Shown here in pieces: positions 1 to 6,745 of a DNA stretch of 7,469 nucleotides. The notes under the pieces are model-generated. The model made no database searches. It saw nothing but the letters and a program-made list of their open reading frames with translations, and was not told where the DNA came from. Position numbers and translations under genes: made by a program. The stretch lies in contig SKOX01000262.1 of assembly GCA_007119835.1 (NCBI GenBank), forward strand, positions 1 to 7,469, given 5' to 3'. Numbering within the stretch: position 1 is the first letter of the stretch; each line of letters begins with the position of its first letter. The stretch is from Paracoccaceae bacterium. GTDB lineage: Bacteria > Pseudomonadota > Alphaproteobacteria > Rhodobacterales > Rhodobacteraceae.

Positions 1-609
1 CCTCGTCGGCAGGAGCCGCGCCCCCGCGAAGATCGCGATCGCGACGACGCCCGCCACCAGCGGGATGCCCACGAGCGCGAACTCGAAATAGCTGAACCCG
101 CCGGCGCCCGCATTGTAGGACGCCTCCATAACCAGCACGTTCACCGGGGTGCCGGTCAGCGCCAACATCGAGCCGGCATGGGCGCCGAAGACCAGCGGCA
201 TCAGGAGCTGGGACGGCGACCGGCCCAGCCGAATCGCCATGACGATGACCACCGGCAGCAGGGCGGCGACCGCGCCGTTGACGCTGATCAGCGCCGAGAG
301 CAGCGCCACCGAAACCATCATGAGGACGAGCAGCCGCGCGCGGCTGTCGCCCGCCTGGCCGATGAGGATCTGACCCACCCAAGCCGTCAGCCCAGATCGC
401 TCCAGGCCCGCGCTCACCACGAAGAGCGAGGCGACGAAGACAGTGGCCGGGTCGCCGAAGCCTGCCAGGCTCTGGTTGAGCGTGAGAACGCCCGCCGCCC
501 AGAGCGACAGCGCCGCGCCGACGCAGACGATGATCACCGGGAGCCTGTCCCAGACGAAAAGGACGATGACGCCGCCGATGATGGCGAAGACGATCCAGAT
601 GTCGCTCAA
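1..609 (-). CDS. SLC13/DASS-family permease, N-terminal part (3' end outside window)
   Basis: Predicted inner-membrane carrier of the divalent anion/sodium symporter (SLC13, ArsB/NhaD) superfamily, which moves dicarboxylates, sulfate or similar anions; the substrate cannot be read here. The visible 203 residues are almost entirely hydrophobic helices. Family-like stretches are an N-terminal helix ending in WDRLPV (about 20-25), LAGFGDPATVFVAS (48-61), SAGLERSG (66-73), a re-entrant-type SVNGAVAALLP (109-119) in the place of the usual SNT motif, and GAHAGSMLALTGTPVN (142-157), the typical substrate-binding loop. The start chosen is a TTG at 609-607, because the next residues (SDIWIVF) begin the first helix as in relatives and an AGG lies 6 bases upstream. 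A second in-frame TTG lies about 26 codons further upstream. There is no in-frame ATG or GTG nearby. The gene is divergent from the AbgT operon. The second half, including any regulatory TrkA-C domains, lies off the left edge. Confidence 0.88.
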   Translation of the reverse strand, partial: MSDIWIVFAIIGGVIVLFVWDRLPVIIVCVGAALSLWAAGVLTLNQSLAGFGDPATVFVASLFVVSAGLERSGLTAWVGQILIGQAGDSRARLLVLMMVSVALLSALISVNGAVAALLPVVIVMAIRLGRSPSQLLMPLVFGAHAGSMLALTGTPVNVLVMEASYNAGAGGFSYFEFALVGIPLVAGVVAIAIFAGARLLPTR

Positions 610-668
610 ATGGAACCTGCGGGACTGCTCTCGATGTTGCGCGGACCGTAGCCGGTCGCCGCATGACG

Positions 669-688
669 ATTGTCCCTGACGGAACAAT
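669..688. promoter_or_regulatory. Candidate operator 1, ATTGT-N10-ACAAT palindrome
   Basis: A 20-base imperfect palindrome: ATTGT at 669-673, ten bases, ACAAT at 684-688. The symmetry reaches inward through CC/GG with one mismatch per arm (ATTGT-C-CC against GG-A-ACAAT). It lies about 60 bases upstream of the TTG start of the SLC13-type permease. The same ATTGT-N10-ACAA arrangement recurs at 747-766, which makes it more likely to be a transcription-factor site than chance. The regulator family cannot be named from the motif alone. Confidence 0.45.
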
Positions 689-754
689 CTCGCGAAAAGA
701 CCGTCCCGGGACCGCGGGCGACAGAATCTTCTTCGATTTGGCCGAGATTGTTCC
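681..754. repeat. Perfect 12-base inverted repeat
   Basis: GGAACAATCTCG at 681-692 is the exact reverse complement of CGAGATTGTTCC at 743-754, with 50 bases between the arms; the match stops at both ends of the arms. Each arm is one half of one of the two ATTGT-N10-ACAA palindromes, so the shared half-site is longer than the core palindrome. A regulator bound to facing half-sites, or looping between two operators, is the simplest reading. A large stem-loop is possible but the loop is long. Confidence 0.6.
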
Positions 755-766
755 CGTTGTCACAAA
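747..766. promoter_or_regulatory. Candidate operator 2, ATTGT-N10-ACAAA palindrome
   Basis: ATTGT at 747-751, ten bases, ACAAA at 762-766: the same layout and spacing as the site at 669-688, offset by 78 bases. A compact palindrome TTGT-c-ACAA (757-765) is nested inside its right half and could instead be the true binding site. It lies about 240 bases upstream of the AbgT-type start and 140 upstream of the permease start. Confidence 0.4.
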
Positions 767-992
767 CCGGGGGGCGCCGGCTGCCTATCGTCCATGCGCG
801 GCAAGGCCGGGGCGGCACGAAGGTGCTGCGTCAGGACCGGCCGCCAAGCTCCCGCGGCGGAGCGCAGACATGGCGTGGCGGCCGCGATCGCCGCCGCGCC
901 GTCCCGAGGAGATGAAGCGCCCATTCCGGACCGGACCGTCCGGACCCCCTCCCGCAGGGGTGTCGCATCCGCGAGGGGATGGCCGCGAGGAC

Positions 993-996
993 AAGG
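993..996 (+). promoter_or_regulatory. Ribosome binding site deciding the AbgT-type start
   Basis: AAGG at 993-996, with GAGG at 987-990 just before it, lies 9 bases upstream of the ATG at 1006. The alternative in-frame ATG at 979 has a GAGGGG directly abutting it with no spacer, which would be a poor ribosome site. I therefore prefer 1006. Confidence 0.5.
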
Positions 997-1005
997 CAAC
1001 GCCCG

Positions 1006-2568
1006 ATGGCAACCGATCCCGCCGCACCGATCCCGCCCGTTCAGGCCAGGGGCTCGCTCGACCGCCTGCTCGACACGATTGAGCGGGTCGGCAACAAGGT
1101 GCCGCACCCGGCCATCATTTTCTTCTATCTCATCGCCGCCGTCATCGCGCTGTCGGTGGTCTTCGGGGCGCTCGGCACCACGGTCACCTACGAAGGCTAC
1201 GACTACGCAACAAGCACCATCGTCGAGCAGACCGCTTCCGTACGCAGCCTGCTCGCCCCGGACGGCGTCCGCTTCATGGTGACCTCGCCGGTGGCGAACT
1301 TCCTCGGCTTCACCGGCGTCGGCGTGATCCTCGTCGCCATGATCGGCGTCGGCCTAGCCGAGGAATCGGGCCTGATCGCGACGCTGGTGCGCAAGCTCGT
1401 CGCCATCGCGCCGGCCAGCATCTTCACCTTCATGATCGTGTTGGTTGGCGTCGTCTCCTCGATCGCCGCGGACGCGGGCTACCTCGTGCTCGTGCCCCTG
1501 GCCGCCGCCGCCTTCCACAGCCTCGGCCGCCACCCGCTCGCCGGCCTCGCGGCGGGCTTCGGCGGCGTCGCGGCAGTCTTCCTCGTCAACGTCTTCGTCA
1601 CGCCCACCGACGCGCTCCTCGTCGAGGTCACCAACGACGCGATCCGCGCCGTGAACCCCGACGCCCAGATCAGCGTGGTCGGCAACCTCTACTTCATGAT
1701 CGTCTCGTCGATCCTGATGGCGATCGTCGTGACCGTGCTGACCGAGCGCTTCGTCGAGCCACATCTCGGCCCCTATACCGGCGGCGTGCCGGTCGAGCAG
1801 ACCGAAGGCCTCTCCGAGAGCGAGCAGCGGGGCCTGAAGTATGCTGGTCGCGCGCTCCTCGGCTTCGTCGTCATCCTGGCGCTCCTGACAGCGCCGCCCT
1901 TGCCCTGGGGCATCCTGCGCAACCAGGAGACCGGCGGGATCATGGCCGGCTCGCCGTTCATGAGCGGCCTGATCGTGCTGATCAGCCTGCTCTTCCTCGT
2001 CGTCGGCTACGCCTACGGCCGCGGCGCGGGCACCATCGCCAACGTCACCGGGGCGATCGGCATCGTGGTCAGGACCTGGGGCAACCTCGCGGGGATGATC
2101 TTCCTCTTGTTCGTCATCGCGAACTTCATCGCCTTCTTCAACTACACCAACCTCGCCACCATAATCGCGGTCAACCTCGCCGACTTCCTGCAGACCGTGC
2201 CGATCGGCGGCGTGGGATACATCATCATCTTCGTCCTCGTCGTCGCGATCATCGACATCATCCTGACCGGGGCGCTCGCGAAATGGGCGATCCTCGCCCC
2301 GGTCTTCGTGCCGCTCTTCATGCGGCTCGGCGGTGACCCGGACCTCGTTCTCGCCGCCTACCGGGTCGGCGACAGCCCGATGAACGTCATCACGCCGCTC
2401 AACGTCTATCTCGCGGTGATGGTCGGCTTCGCCCAGAAATACGTCAAGGACGCCGGCATCGGCACCATCGTCGCCCTGATGCTGCCCTACACGGTCGTCC
2501 TGCTGTTGCTCTGGACGCTGCTCCTCGTCGCCTGGTACGTGCTCGGGCTGCCGCTCGGGCCTTCCTGA
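1006..2568 (+). CDS. AbgT-family transporter (p-aminobenzoyl-glutamate transporter type)
   Basis: Polytopic inner-membrane carrier of 520 residues, matching the usual AbgT length of about 510. Characterised members import p-aminobenzoyl-glutamate (E. coli AbgT) or export sulfonamides (MtrF, YdaH). Collinear similarity to E. coli AbgT is clear from memory: the opening RVGNKVPHP (27-35), SSIAADAGYLVLVP in the first half, GRHPLAGLAAG, VTPTDALL (with Asp202), LAPVFVPLFM, and YRVGDS (452-457). Residues spaced exactly as the functional MtrF set are present as Trp427, Pro445, Arg453, Asp456 and Pro464. The position matching the MtrF serine three residues before the Trp is Leu424 here. The start at 1006 is preferred over 979 on ribosome-site spacing. 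The gene is followed after 24 bases by an M20 hydrolase, which favours import of a peptide or N-acyl amino acid that the enzyme then cleaves. The true substrate is not known. Confidence 0.93.
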   Translation: MATDPAAPIPPVQARGSLDRLLDTIERVGNKVPHPAIIFFYLIAAVIALSVVFGALGTTVTYEGYDYATSTIVEQTASVRSLLAPDGVRFMVTSPVANFLGFTGVGVILVAMIGVGLAEESGLIATLVRKLVAIAPASIFTFMIVLVGVVSSIAADAGYLVLVPLAAAAFHSLGRHPLAGLAAGFGGVAAVFLVNVFVTPTDALLVEVTNDAIRAVNPDAQISVVGNLYFMIVSSILMAIVVTVLTERFVEPHLGPYTGGVPVEQTEGLSESEQRGLKYAGRALLGFVVILALLTAPPLPWGILRNQETGGIMAGSPFMSGLIVLISLLFLVVGYAYGRGAGTIANVTGAIGIVVRTWGNLAGMIFLLFVIANFIAFFNYTNLATIIAVNLADFLQTVPIGGVGYIIIFVLVVAIIDIILTGALAKWAILAPVFVPLFMRLGGDPDLVLAAYRVGDSPMNVITPLNVYLAVMVGFAQKYVKDAGIGTIVALMLPYTVVLLLLWTLLLVAWYVLGLPLGPS

Positions 2569-2592
2569 TCCCAGAAAACCCGGAGGCATCCC

Positions 2593-3975
2593 ATGTCCGA
2601 TCTCGACCGCGTCCTCGCCCTTATCGACGCCGACCTCGACAACGCGCTCGACCGGCTGTTCGAGACCCTGCGCATCAAGTCGATCTCCACCGACCCCGCC
2701 TTCGCCGCCGATGTGCGGGCCTGCGCCGAGTGGCACGCCCGCGACCTCGCCTCGATCGGCTTTCAGGCCGACGTGCGCGACACGCCCGGCCACCCGATCG
2801 TCGTCGGCCACATGCGCGACGGCACCGGCACGAGCGCGCTCTTCTACGGCCATTACGACGTGCAGCCGGCCGACCCGCTCGAGCTCTGGGAGAGCGACGC
2901 CTTCGAGCCGGTGATCCAGACGGCCTCCGACGGCACCCGCCAGATCCGCGCCCGCGGCGCCGCCGACGACAAGGGCCAGCTGATGACCTTCGTCGAGGCC
3001 TGCCGCGCCTGGATGGCGGTGACGGGCCGGCTGCCGATCCCGGTGACGGTGCTGCTGGAGGGCGAGGAGGAGACCGGCGGCGTCAACCTGCCGCCCTTCC
3101 TCGAGGCCCATGCCGACGAGCTGCGCGCCGATATCGGCCTGATCTGCGACACCAACATGTGGGACCCGCAGACGCCGGCGATCACCACCATGCTGCGCGG
3201 CATGGTGACCGAGGAGTTCACCATCCACGGCCCCGACCGGGACCTGCATTCCGGCTTCTACGGCAACGCGGCCGTCAACCCCAACCAGGTCCTCGCCAAC
3301 GTCATCGCCTCGCTCCGCGACGCCGAGGGGCGCGTGACCCTGCCTGGCTTCTACGACGGCGTGACGGAGCTTCCCTCGGTGCTGCGCACCGACTGGGAGA
3401 AGCTCGGCTTCGACGCCGATGCCTTCCTGGGCGAGATCGGCCTCTCGGTCCCGGCCGGAGAGCTCGGCCGAAGCGTGCTCGAGCAGGTCTGGTCCCGGCC
3501 CACCTGCGAGATCAACGGCATGGGCGGCGGCTACCAGGGCGCGGGCTTCAAGACGGTGATCCCGGCGATGGCCTCGGCCAAGATCTCCTTCCGCCTCGTC
3601 TTCGACCAGGACCCCCACGCCGTCCGCTCAGCCTTCCGCGAGTTCGTGCAGGCCCGCGTGCCAGCCGACTGCCGCGTCGAGTTCACCGCCTTCGGCGCCG
3701 CCCGGGCCTGCGCCTTCGACACGGGCGCCCCCGAATTCCGCAAGACCCGGGCCGCGCTCACCACGGAATGGGGCCGCGAGGCCGCCTTCATCGGCAGCGG
3801 CGGCTCGATCCCGGTGAACCTCGATCTGCAGGAGAAGCTCGGGATGGACGTGATCAACGCGGGCTTCGGCCTCTCCGACGACCGCATCCACAGCCCCAAC
3901 GAGAAATACAACCTCACCAGCTTCCACAAAGGCATGCGCTCCTGGGCGCGGATCCTCGCGGCGCTCGCGGAATGA
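2593..3975 (+). CDS. M20-family metallopeptidase, CNDP-like dipeptidase
   Basis: Predicted cytoplasmic di-zinc (or di-manganese) hydrolase of 460 residues that cleaves dipeptides or N-acyl amino acids. All expected M20 residues are visible: His87 and catalytic Asp89 in GHYDVQP, bridging Asp125 in RGAADDKG, catalytic Glu159 and metal-ligand Glu160 in EGEEETGG, Asp186 in ICDTNMW, and His433 in RIHSPNEK. The central lid/dimerisation domain carries DLHSGFYGN with His219, the counterpart of the histidine that reaches into the partner subunit's active site in carnosinase-type enzymes. The pattern fits the CNDP/M20 dipeptidase group better than the smaller AbgA/AbgB aminoacyl-glutamate hydrolases. 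No signal peptide is seen. A strong GGAGG at 2582-2586 lies 6 bases before the ATG. It sits 24 bases behind the AbgT-type gene and its stop overlaps the porin start, so all three are probably cotranscribed. Dipeptidase activity is inferred from family; the exact substrate is open. Confidence 0.94.
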   Translation: MSDLDRVLALIDADLDNALDRLFETLRIKSISTDPAFAADVRACAEWHARDLASIGFQADVRDTPGHPIVVGHMRDGTGTSALFYGHYDVQPADPLELWESDAFEPVIQTASDGTRQIRARGAADDKGQLMTFVEACRAWMAVTGRLPIPVTVLLEGEEETGGVNLPPFLEAHADELRADIGLICDTNMWDPQTPAITTMLRGMVTEEFTIHGPDRDLHSGFYGNAAVNPNQVLANVIASLRDAEGRVTLPGFYDGVTELPSVLRTDWEKLGFDADAFLGEIGLSVPAGELGRSVLEQVWSRPTCEINGMGGGYQGAGFKTVIPAMASAKISFRLVFDQDPHAVRSAFREFVQARVPADCRVEFTAFGAARACAFDTGAPEFRKTRAALTTEWGREAAFIGSGGSIPVNLDLQEKLGMDVINAGFGLSDDRIHSPNEKYNLTSFHKGMRSWARILAALAE

Positions 3976-5222
3976 GGAGGCCGCACCACATCCCCGGCGC
4001 CGGCCTCGCCACGGCCGCCACCGCCCTCTGGACCGCCTGCGGCGCCCTCGCCCAGGCGCCCCTGCCCTACCCGGAATATCTGTCCGAGGATCCCTACCAG
4101 GCAAGGACCGAGGAGCTCCTCGAAGGCGAGGACGAAGCCCTGGCCCGGGTGAAGCGCCAGGAGCGGCTCACCTGGGGCTTCGCCGACGGAAGCACGCTGA
4201 ACCTCTACGGCTGGCTCAACTACGGCATCCTCTTCTTCGACGACGGCCGCGAGACCAACACCTACGGCCCGATCGACAACGCCAACTCGCCGAGCCGCAT
4301 CGGCCTTGCCTATACCCGCCCGGCCGAGACCTGGACCTTCGGGGCGCGGGTCGAGGTGCAGAACCTCTTCTACTCGACCGCCTTCGTGAACCAGGTCGAC
4401 AGCAGTCCCGACTTCGACTTCCGTCGCCGCGACATCCGCTGGATCGAGGTGAGCGCGAGCGCGCCCACCGTCGGCAGGATCTCCCTCGGCCAGGGCAGCA
4501 TGGCGACCGACGGCGTCACCAACCTCGACCTGTCTGGGACGACCGTGGTCGGCTATTCCAGCGTCGGCGACGCCGCCTCCGGCCAGTTCCTGCGCTTCCG
4601 CGACCGGGACCTGCCCATCGAGGACGGGCCGCAGGTCGGCCAGGTGTTCCGGGGCTTCAACGGTCCGCGGCGTGTGCGCCTGCGCTACACCTCCCGCGAC
4701 TTCTCCGGGTTCACCGCGTCGGTCGCCTATGGCCGCGACCTGCTGAGCAACCGGAGCGACGTGCGCGAGGAGGACCTCTTCGACGTCAGCCTCTTCTACG
4801 CGGGGGATCACGGCGACGTCCAGTTCGGCGCCGCCGCGGGCTATTTCTGGGACGCGTTCGACCGCGAGACCCTGTCCGGGGCGGTCTCGGCGCTCCACAG
4901 GCCGACGGGGCTCAACCTCACCTTCGCCGCCGCCGGGAGCGACGTGGGCGACCGCACCGAGGCCTACTGGTACACCAAGCTCGGCCTTCTCAGCGACGTC
5001 TTCGCGTTCGGGACCACGGCGGCCTCGATCGACTACTATTCCGGCCGCGACTTCCGCGTGCGGGGCTCGGAGAGCACGTCCTACGGCTTCGCGCTCGTCC
5101 AGAACATCGACGACGCCCGCACCGAGCTCTGGCTGACGCTCCGGCGCTACCAGTACGAGGACGACACCGCCGACTTCAGGGACGCCCTCGCCGTCTACGG
5201 CGGCTTCCGCTGGCGCTTCTGA
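3972..5222 (+). CDS. Outer-membrane porin (Gram-negative porin superfamily)
   Basis: Predicted 416-residue beta-barrel porin that lets small hydrophilic solutes cross the outer membrane. A Sec signal peptide is visible at 1-27 (RR near the start, an Ala-rich core, ALA before QAP as the cleavage site). The mature protein opens with a short acidic helical stretch, then TLNLYGWLNYGILFFDDG, typical of a first porin strand, and later NANSPSRIGL. Many alternating aromatic/polar strands follow, and the protein ends in FRWRF, the terminal phenylalanine used by the BAM assembly machinery. The start ATG overlaps the M20 stop (ATGA, 3972-3975), implying translational coupling; its own ribosome site is weak. 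Cys23 lies in the signal, but Trp and Thr before it do not make a lipobox. Position in the operon suggests a dedicated entry route for the substrate of the AbgT/M20 pair; that link is inference. The reading frame is open far upstream inside the M20 gene, which is a GC-bias artefact. Confidence 0.9.
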   Translation: MRRPHHIPGAGLATAATALWTACGALAQAPLPYPEYLSEDPYQARTEELLEGEDEALARVKRQERLTWGFADGSTLNLYGWLNYGILFFDDGRETNTYGPIDNANSPSRIGLAYTRPAETWTFGARVEVQNLFYSTAFVNQVDSSPDFDFRRRDIRWIEVSASAPTVGRISLGQGSMATDGVTNLDLSGTTVVGYSSVGDAASGQFLRFRDRDLPIEDGPQVGQVFRGFNGPRRVRLRYTSRDFSGFTASVAYGRDLLSNRSDVREEDLFDVSLFYAGDHGDVQFGAAAGYFWDAFDRETLSGAVSALHRPTGLNLTFAAAGSDVGDRTEAYWYTKLGLLSDVFAFGTTAASIDYYSGRDFRVRGSESTSYGFALVQNIDDARTELWLTLRRYQYEDDTADFRDALAVYGGFRWRF

Positions 5223-5287
5223 CGCCCCTCGCGGCCCCGACCGCCACCGAGCCTGGTCGAAAGACAGCAAGCGCACGAGCTGCCGCC

Positions 5288-5520
5288 ATGAACCTCGACC
5301 TCCTCCGCCGCCTGTGCGAGACCCGGGATCCCGGGCCACGAGCACCGCATCCGCGACCTGATCCGCGCCGAGGTCGAGCCGCTCGCCGACAGGCTCGACA
5401 CCAACCCGCTCGGCACGCTGATCGCCCGCAAGAGCGCGGCCAAGGACCCGCTCCGGGTCATGCTGCTCTGCCACATGGACGAGATCGGCCTCATGGTGAG
5501 CCACGTCACCGACCGGGGCC
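5288..5520 (+). pseudogene. M42-family aminopeptidase, frameshifted N-terminal fragment
   Basis: M42 enzymes are cobalt/zinc aminopeptidases of about 350 residues that form large tetrahedral complexes and trim peptides. From the ATG at 5288 the frame reads MNLDLLRRLCET, then loses sense (RDPGPRAP). The frame beginning at 5322 continues the family pattern: PGIPGHEHRIRDLI, then a region ending LLCHMDEIGLMVSHVTDRG, whose HMDEIG holds the first metal-binding histidine and the neighbouring aspartate. The shift falls in the C/G run at 5322-5327 and equals a loss of two bases or gain of one. Resemblance to M42 stops at about 5520; the rest of the catalytic domain, including the other metal ligands, is missing and unrelated sequence follows. 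It starts 65 bases after the porin stop in the same direction, so it was probably the last gene of the peptide operon. A sequencing error could explain the frameshift but not the missing three quarters of the gene. Confidence 0.85.
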
Positions 5521-5551
5521 CACATCGCCGCGTCGTCGAAGAAACCAGCGA

Positions 5552-5580
5552 CACGGTAGCTCCCGCCATACGGAGCCGTG
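5552..5580 (+). other. Bulged hairpin upstream of the serine hydrolase
   Basis: CACG (5552-5555) and GCTCC (5559-5563) pair with GGAGC (5572-5576) and CGTG (5577-5580), leaving a three-base bulge (GTA) and an eight-base loop. It lies 50 bases before the serine hydrolase start, in the short stretch after the M42 fragment. No T-run follows, so it is not a standard terminator. It may be a leader structure, an operator, or chance in GC-rich DNA. Confidence 0.25.
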
Positions 5581-5629
5581 ACTTGCTCAGGCCGGCAAGG
5601 GCTGCAACATCGGCGGCGGGAGAGCGTTC

Positions 5630-6622
5630 ATGGTCAATCTCACGCGCCGCGTTTTCACCGCCGGCCTCGCCGCTCGTCTTGTTCTCGCCGGCCCTGCGAG
5701 AGCAGCGGGCTGGGATCAGGTTCTGGAACGGGCCAAGACCATGCCGCAGCTCCATTCTATCGTCGTGTCGGTAGGCGGCCGGGAAGTCCTGGCCGCGAGC
5801 TTCCGCGGTCCCGGACTCGACCGGCCGGCAAACGTCAAGTCGGTCTCCAAGACCCTGCTCGCCACCCTCACGGGCGCGGCCATCGAGCGCGGTGTTCTTC
5901 CGGGCGTGGAGGCGCCGATCCTTCCCTACCTCGCTCGGCGTTCCCCTGCCGGGCTCGACCCGCGTGCTGAGGCGATCAAGGTCGAGGACCTCCTCACCAT
6001 GCGCTCTGGGCTCGCGCGGACCTCGGGCGCGAACTACGGAGCCTGGGTGAACAGCCGCGATTGGGTCGGCTACGTGCTGCGCCAGCCGATGCACGCCGAG
6101 CCGGGCATCCGGTTCGGCTACTCCACCGGCGACTGGCATCTCCTGGCCGCGGTTCTGACCGAGGCCGCCGATGCCAGCCTCCTCGACCTCGCCCGCAGCT
6201 GGCTTGGCCGCCCGCTCGGCATCGAGGTCCCGGCCTGGACGCGCGATCCTCAGGGCATCTACATGGGCGGCAACAACATGGCGCTCAGCCCGCGCGCGAT
6301 GGTCACCTTCGGGGAGGCGATCCGGACCGGCGGCGCGCCTGTCGTCTCGAAGCGCTGGATCGAGACCTCGTGGAAGCCACGCACCCGTTCGCCCTTCTCC
6401 GGCCACGACTATGGCTACGGCTGGTTCCTCACCCGTCTGGCGGGCGAGCGGGTGGCCTACGCCCGCGGCTATGGCGGCCAGGTCATATGGGTGGTGCCGG
6501 GCGCCCGTCTGACGGTGGCGGCGACCTCCGACCCGGACCAGCCGGCCCGGTCGCAGGGGCATATGGGACGCCTGCATGCGCTGTTGGCGGAGGCCATCAT
6601 CCCGATGGCGCAGGAGGCCTGA
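5630..6622 (+). CDS. Tat-exported serine hydrolase, class C beta-lactamase/CubicO type
   Basis: A 330-residue protein with the penicillin-binding, serine-active fold used by class C beta-lactamases, esterases and DD-peptidases. The N-terminus carries a twin-arginine signal (TRRVFTAG at 5-12, hydrophobic core, ARA before Ala26), so it should act folded in the periplasm. Motif one is Ser71-Val-Ser-Lys74, the nucleophile and general base. A family-typical LLTMRSGLA lies at 121-129. Motif two is Tyr164-Ser-Thr in place of the usual Tyr-x-Asn. A GYGGQ motif at 280-284 takes the place of KTG, followed by the usual hydrophobic strand (VIWVVPG). All parts needed for activity look intact. The start at 5630 has GGAGAG at 5619-5624, five bases upstream. 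These features favour an esterase or amidase over a true antibiotic-hydrolysing beta-lactamase. It stands alone between two truncated genes. The substrate is unknown. Confidence 0.9.
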   Translation: MVNLTRRVFTAGLAARLVLAGPARAAGWDQVLERAKTMPQLHSIVVSVGGREVLAASFRGPGLDRPANVKSVSKTLLATLTGAAIERGVLPGVEAPILPYLARRSPAGLDPRAEAIKVEDLLTMRSGLARTSGANYGAWVNSRDWVGYVLRQPMHAEPGIRFGYSTGDWHLLAAVLTEAADASLLDLARSWLGRPLGIEVPAWTRDPQGIYMGGNNMALSPRAMVTFGEAIRTGGAPVVSKRWIETSWKPRTRSPFSGHDYGYGWFLTRLAGERVAYARGYGGQVIWVVPGARLTVAATSDPDQPARSQGHMGRLHALLAEAIIPMAQEA

Positions 6623-6745
6623 CCAGCGCCCGGCATCGGCACAGGCATCGCCTCCATTCCGGCAGCCACAGACCGCATCGGTCAGCCGGCGGCGAAATCT
6701 GCCCGACGGTGGCGCCAGAGATCGAGTAGTCGCGTGGCTTGGCGA
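6623..6745. other. Convergent intergenic spacer
   Basis: These 123 bases separate the serine hydrolase from the convergent terminase fragment. I see no gene and no clear terminator; the only repeat noted is a short direct repeat, GGCATCG, near 6632 and 6643. It may contain the scar where the missing end of the terminase gene was joined to other DNA. Confidence 0.4.

Larger units (their letters stand above)
610..1005. other. Divergent intergenic region with inverted repeats
   Basis: This gap of 396 bases lies between two divergent transporter genes and I see no credible gene in it: the open frames crossing it are arginine/proline-rich shadows. The left third (669-766) is relatively AT-containing and holds two matching palindromes and a 12-base inverted repeat, listed separately. 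The right part is very GC-rich and would form the leader of the AbgT transcript if the promoter lies near the palindromes. It contains short potential hairpins: GGCGGC/GCCGCC at 877-882 and 890-895, CCGGAC-c-GTCCGG at 931-943, and CCCCT/AGGGG at 946-950 and 956-960. I could not place a convincing -35/-10 pair on either strand. Confidence 0.7.

Noticed and set aside
178..651. Plus-strand open frame of 157 residues opposite the permease
   Set aside because: Rich in Asp, Arg, Glu and His with no domain; the minus strand encodes a recognisable SLC13-type membrane protein running off the window.
757..790. TTGTCA (757-762) with CTATCG (785-790) as a sigma-70 promoter
   Set aside because: The spacer is 22 bases and the -10 match is weak, so I do not call it.
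979..1005. Upstream ATG at 979 as the start of the AbgT-type gene
   Set aside because: The purine-rich stretch abuts this ATG without a spacer, whereas the ATG at 1006 has AAGG nine bases upstream and gives an N-terminus like other family members.
1354..3618. Minus-strand open frame of 754 residues opposite the AbgT and M20 genes
   Set aside because: Its product is a low-complexity mix of Asp, Glu, Arg, Gly, His and Val with no recognisable domain, the usual antisense shadow of a GC-rich coding strand; the plus strand encodes two clear families here.
2730..3971. Open extension of the porin frame through the M20 gene, suggesting an 830-residue fusion
   Set aside because: The upstream part is an Arg/Pro/Gly-rich shadow of the M20 gene. 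The ATG at 3972 is followed by a proper signal peptide and overlaps the M20 stop.
3531..5525. Minus-strand open frame of 664 residues opposite the porin
   Set aside because: Same shadow composition and no motifs; it spans three unrelated plus-strand genes and their boundaries.
5564..5600. Rho-independent terminator after the M42 fragment
   Set aside because: The hairpin at 5552-5580 is bulged and is not followed by a T-run.
5195..6577. Minus-strand open frame of 460 residues opposite the serine hydrolase
   Set aside because: Arg/Ala/Gly-rich shadow without motifs; the plus strand has a complete serine hydrolase with signal peptide and ribosome site.
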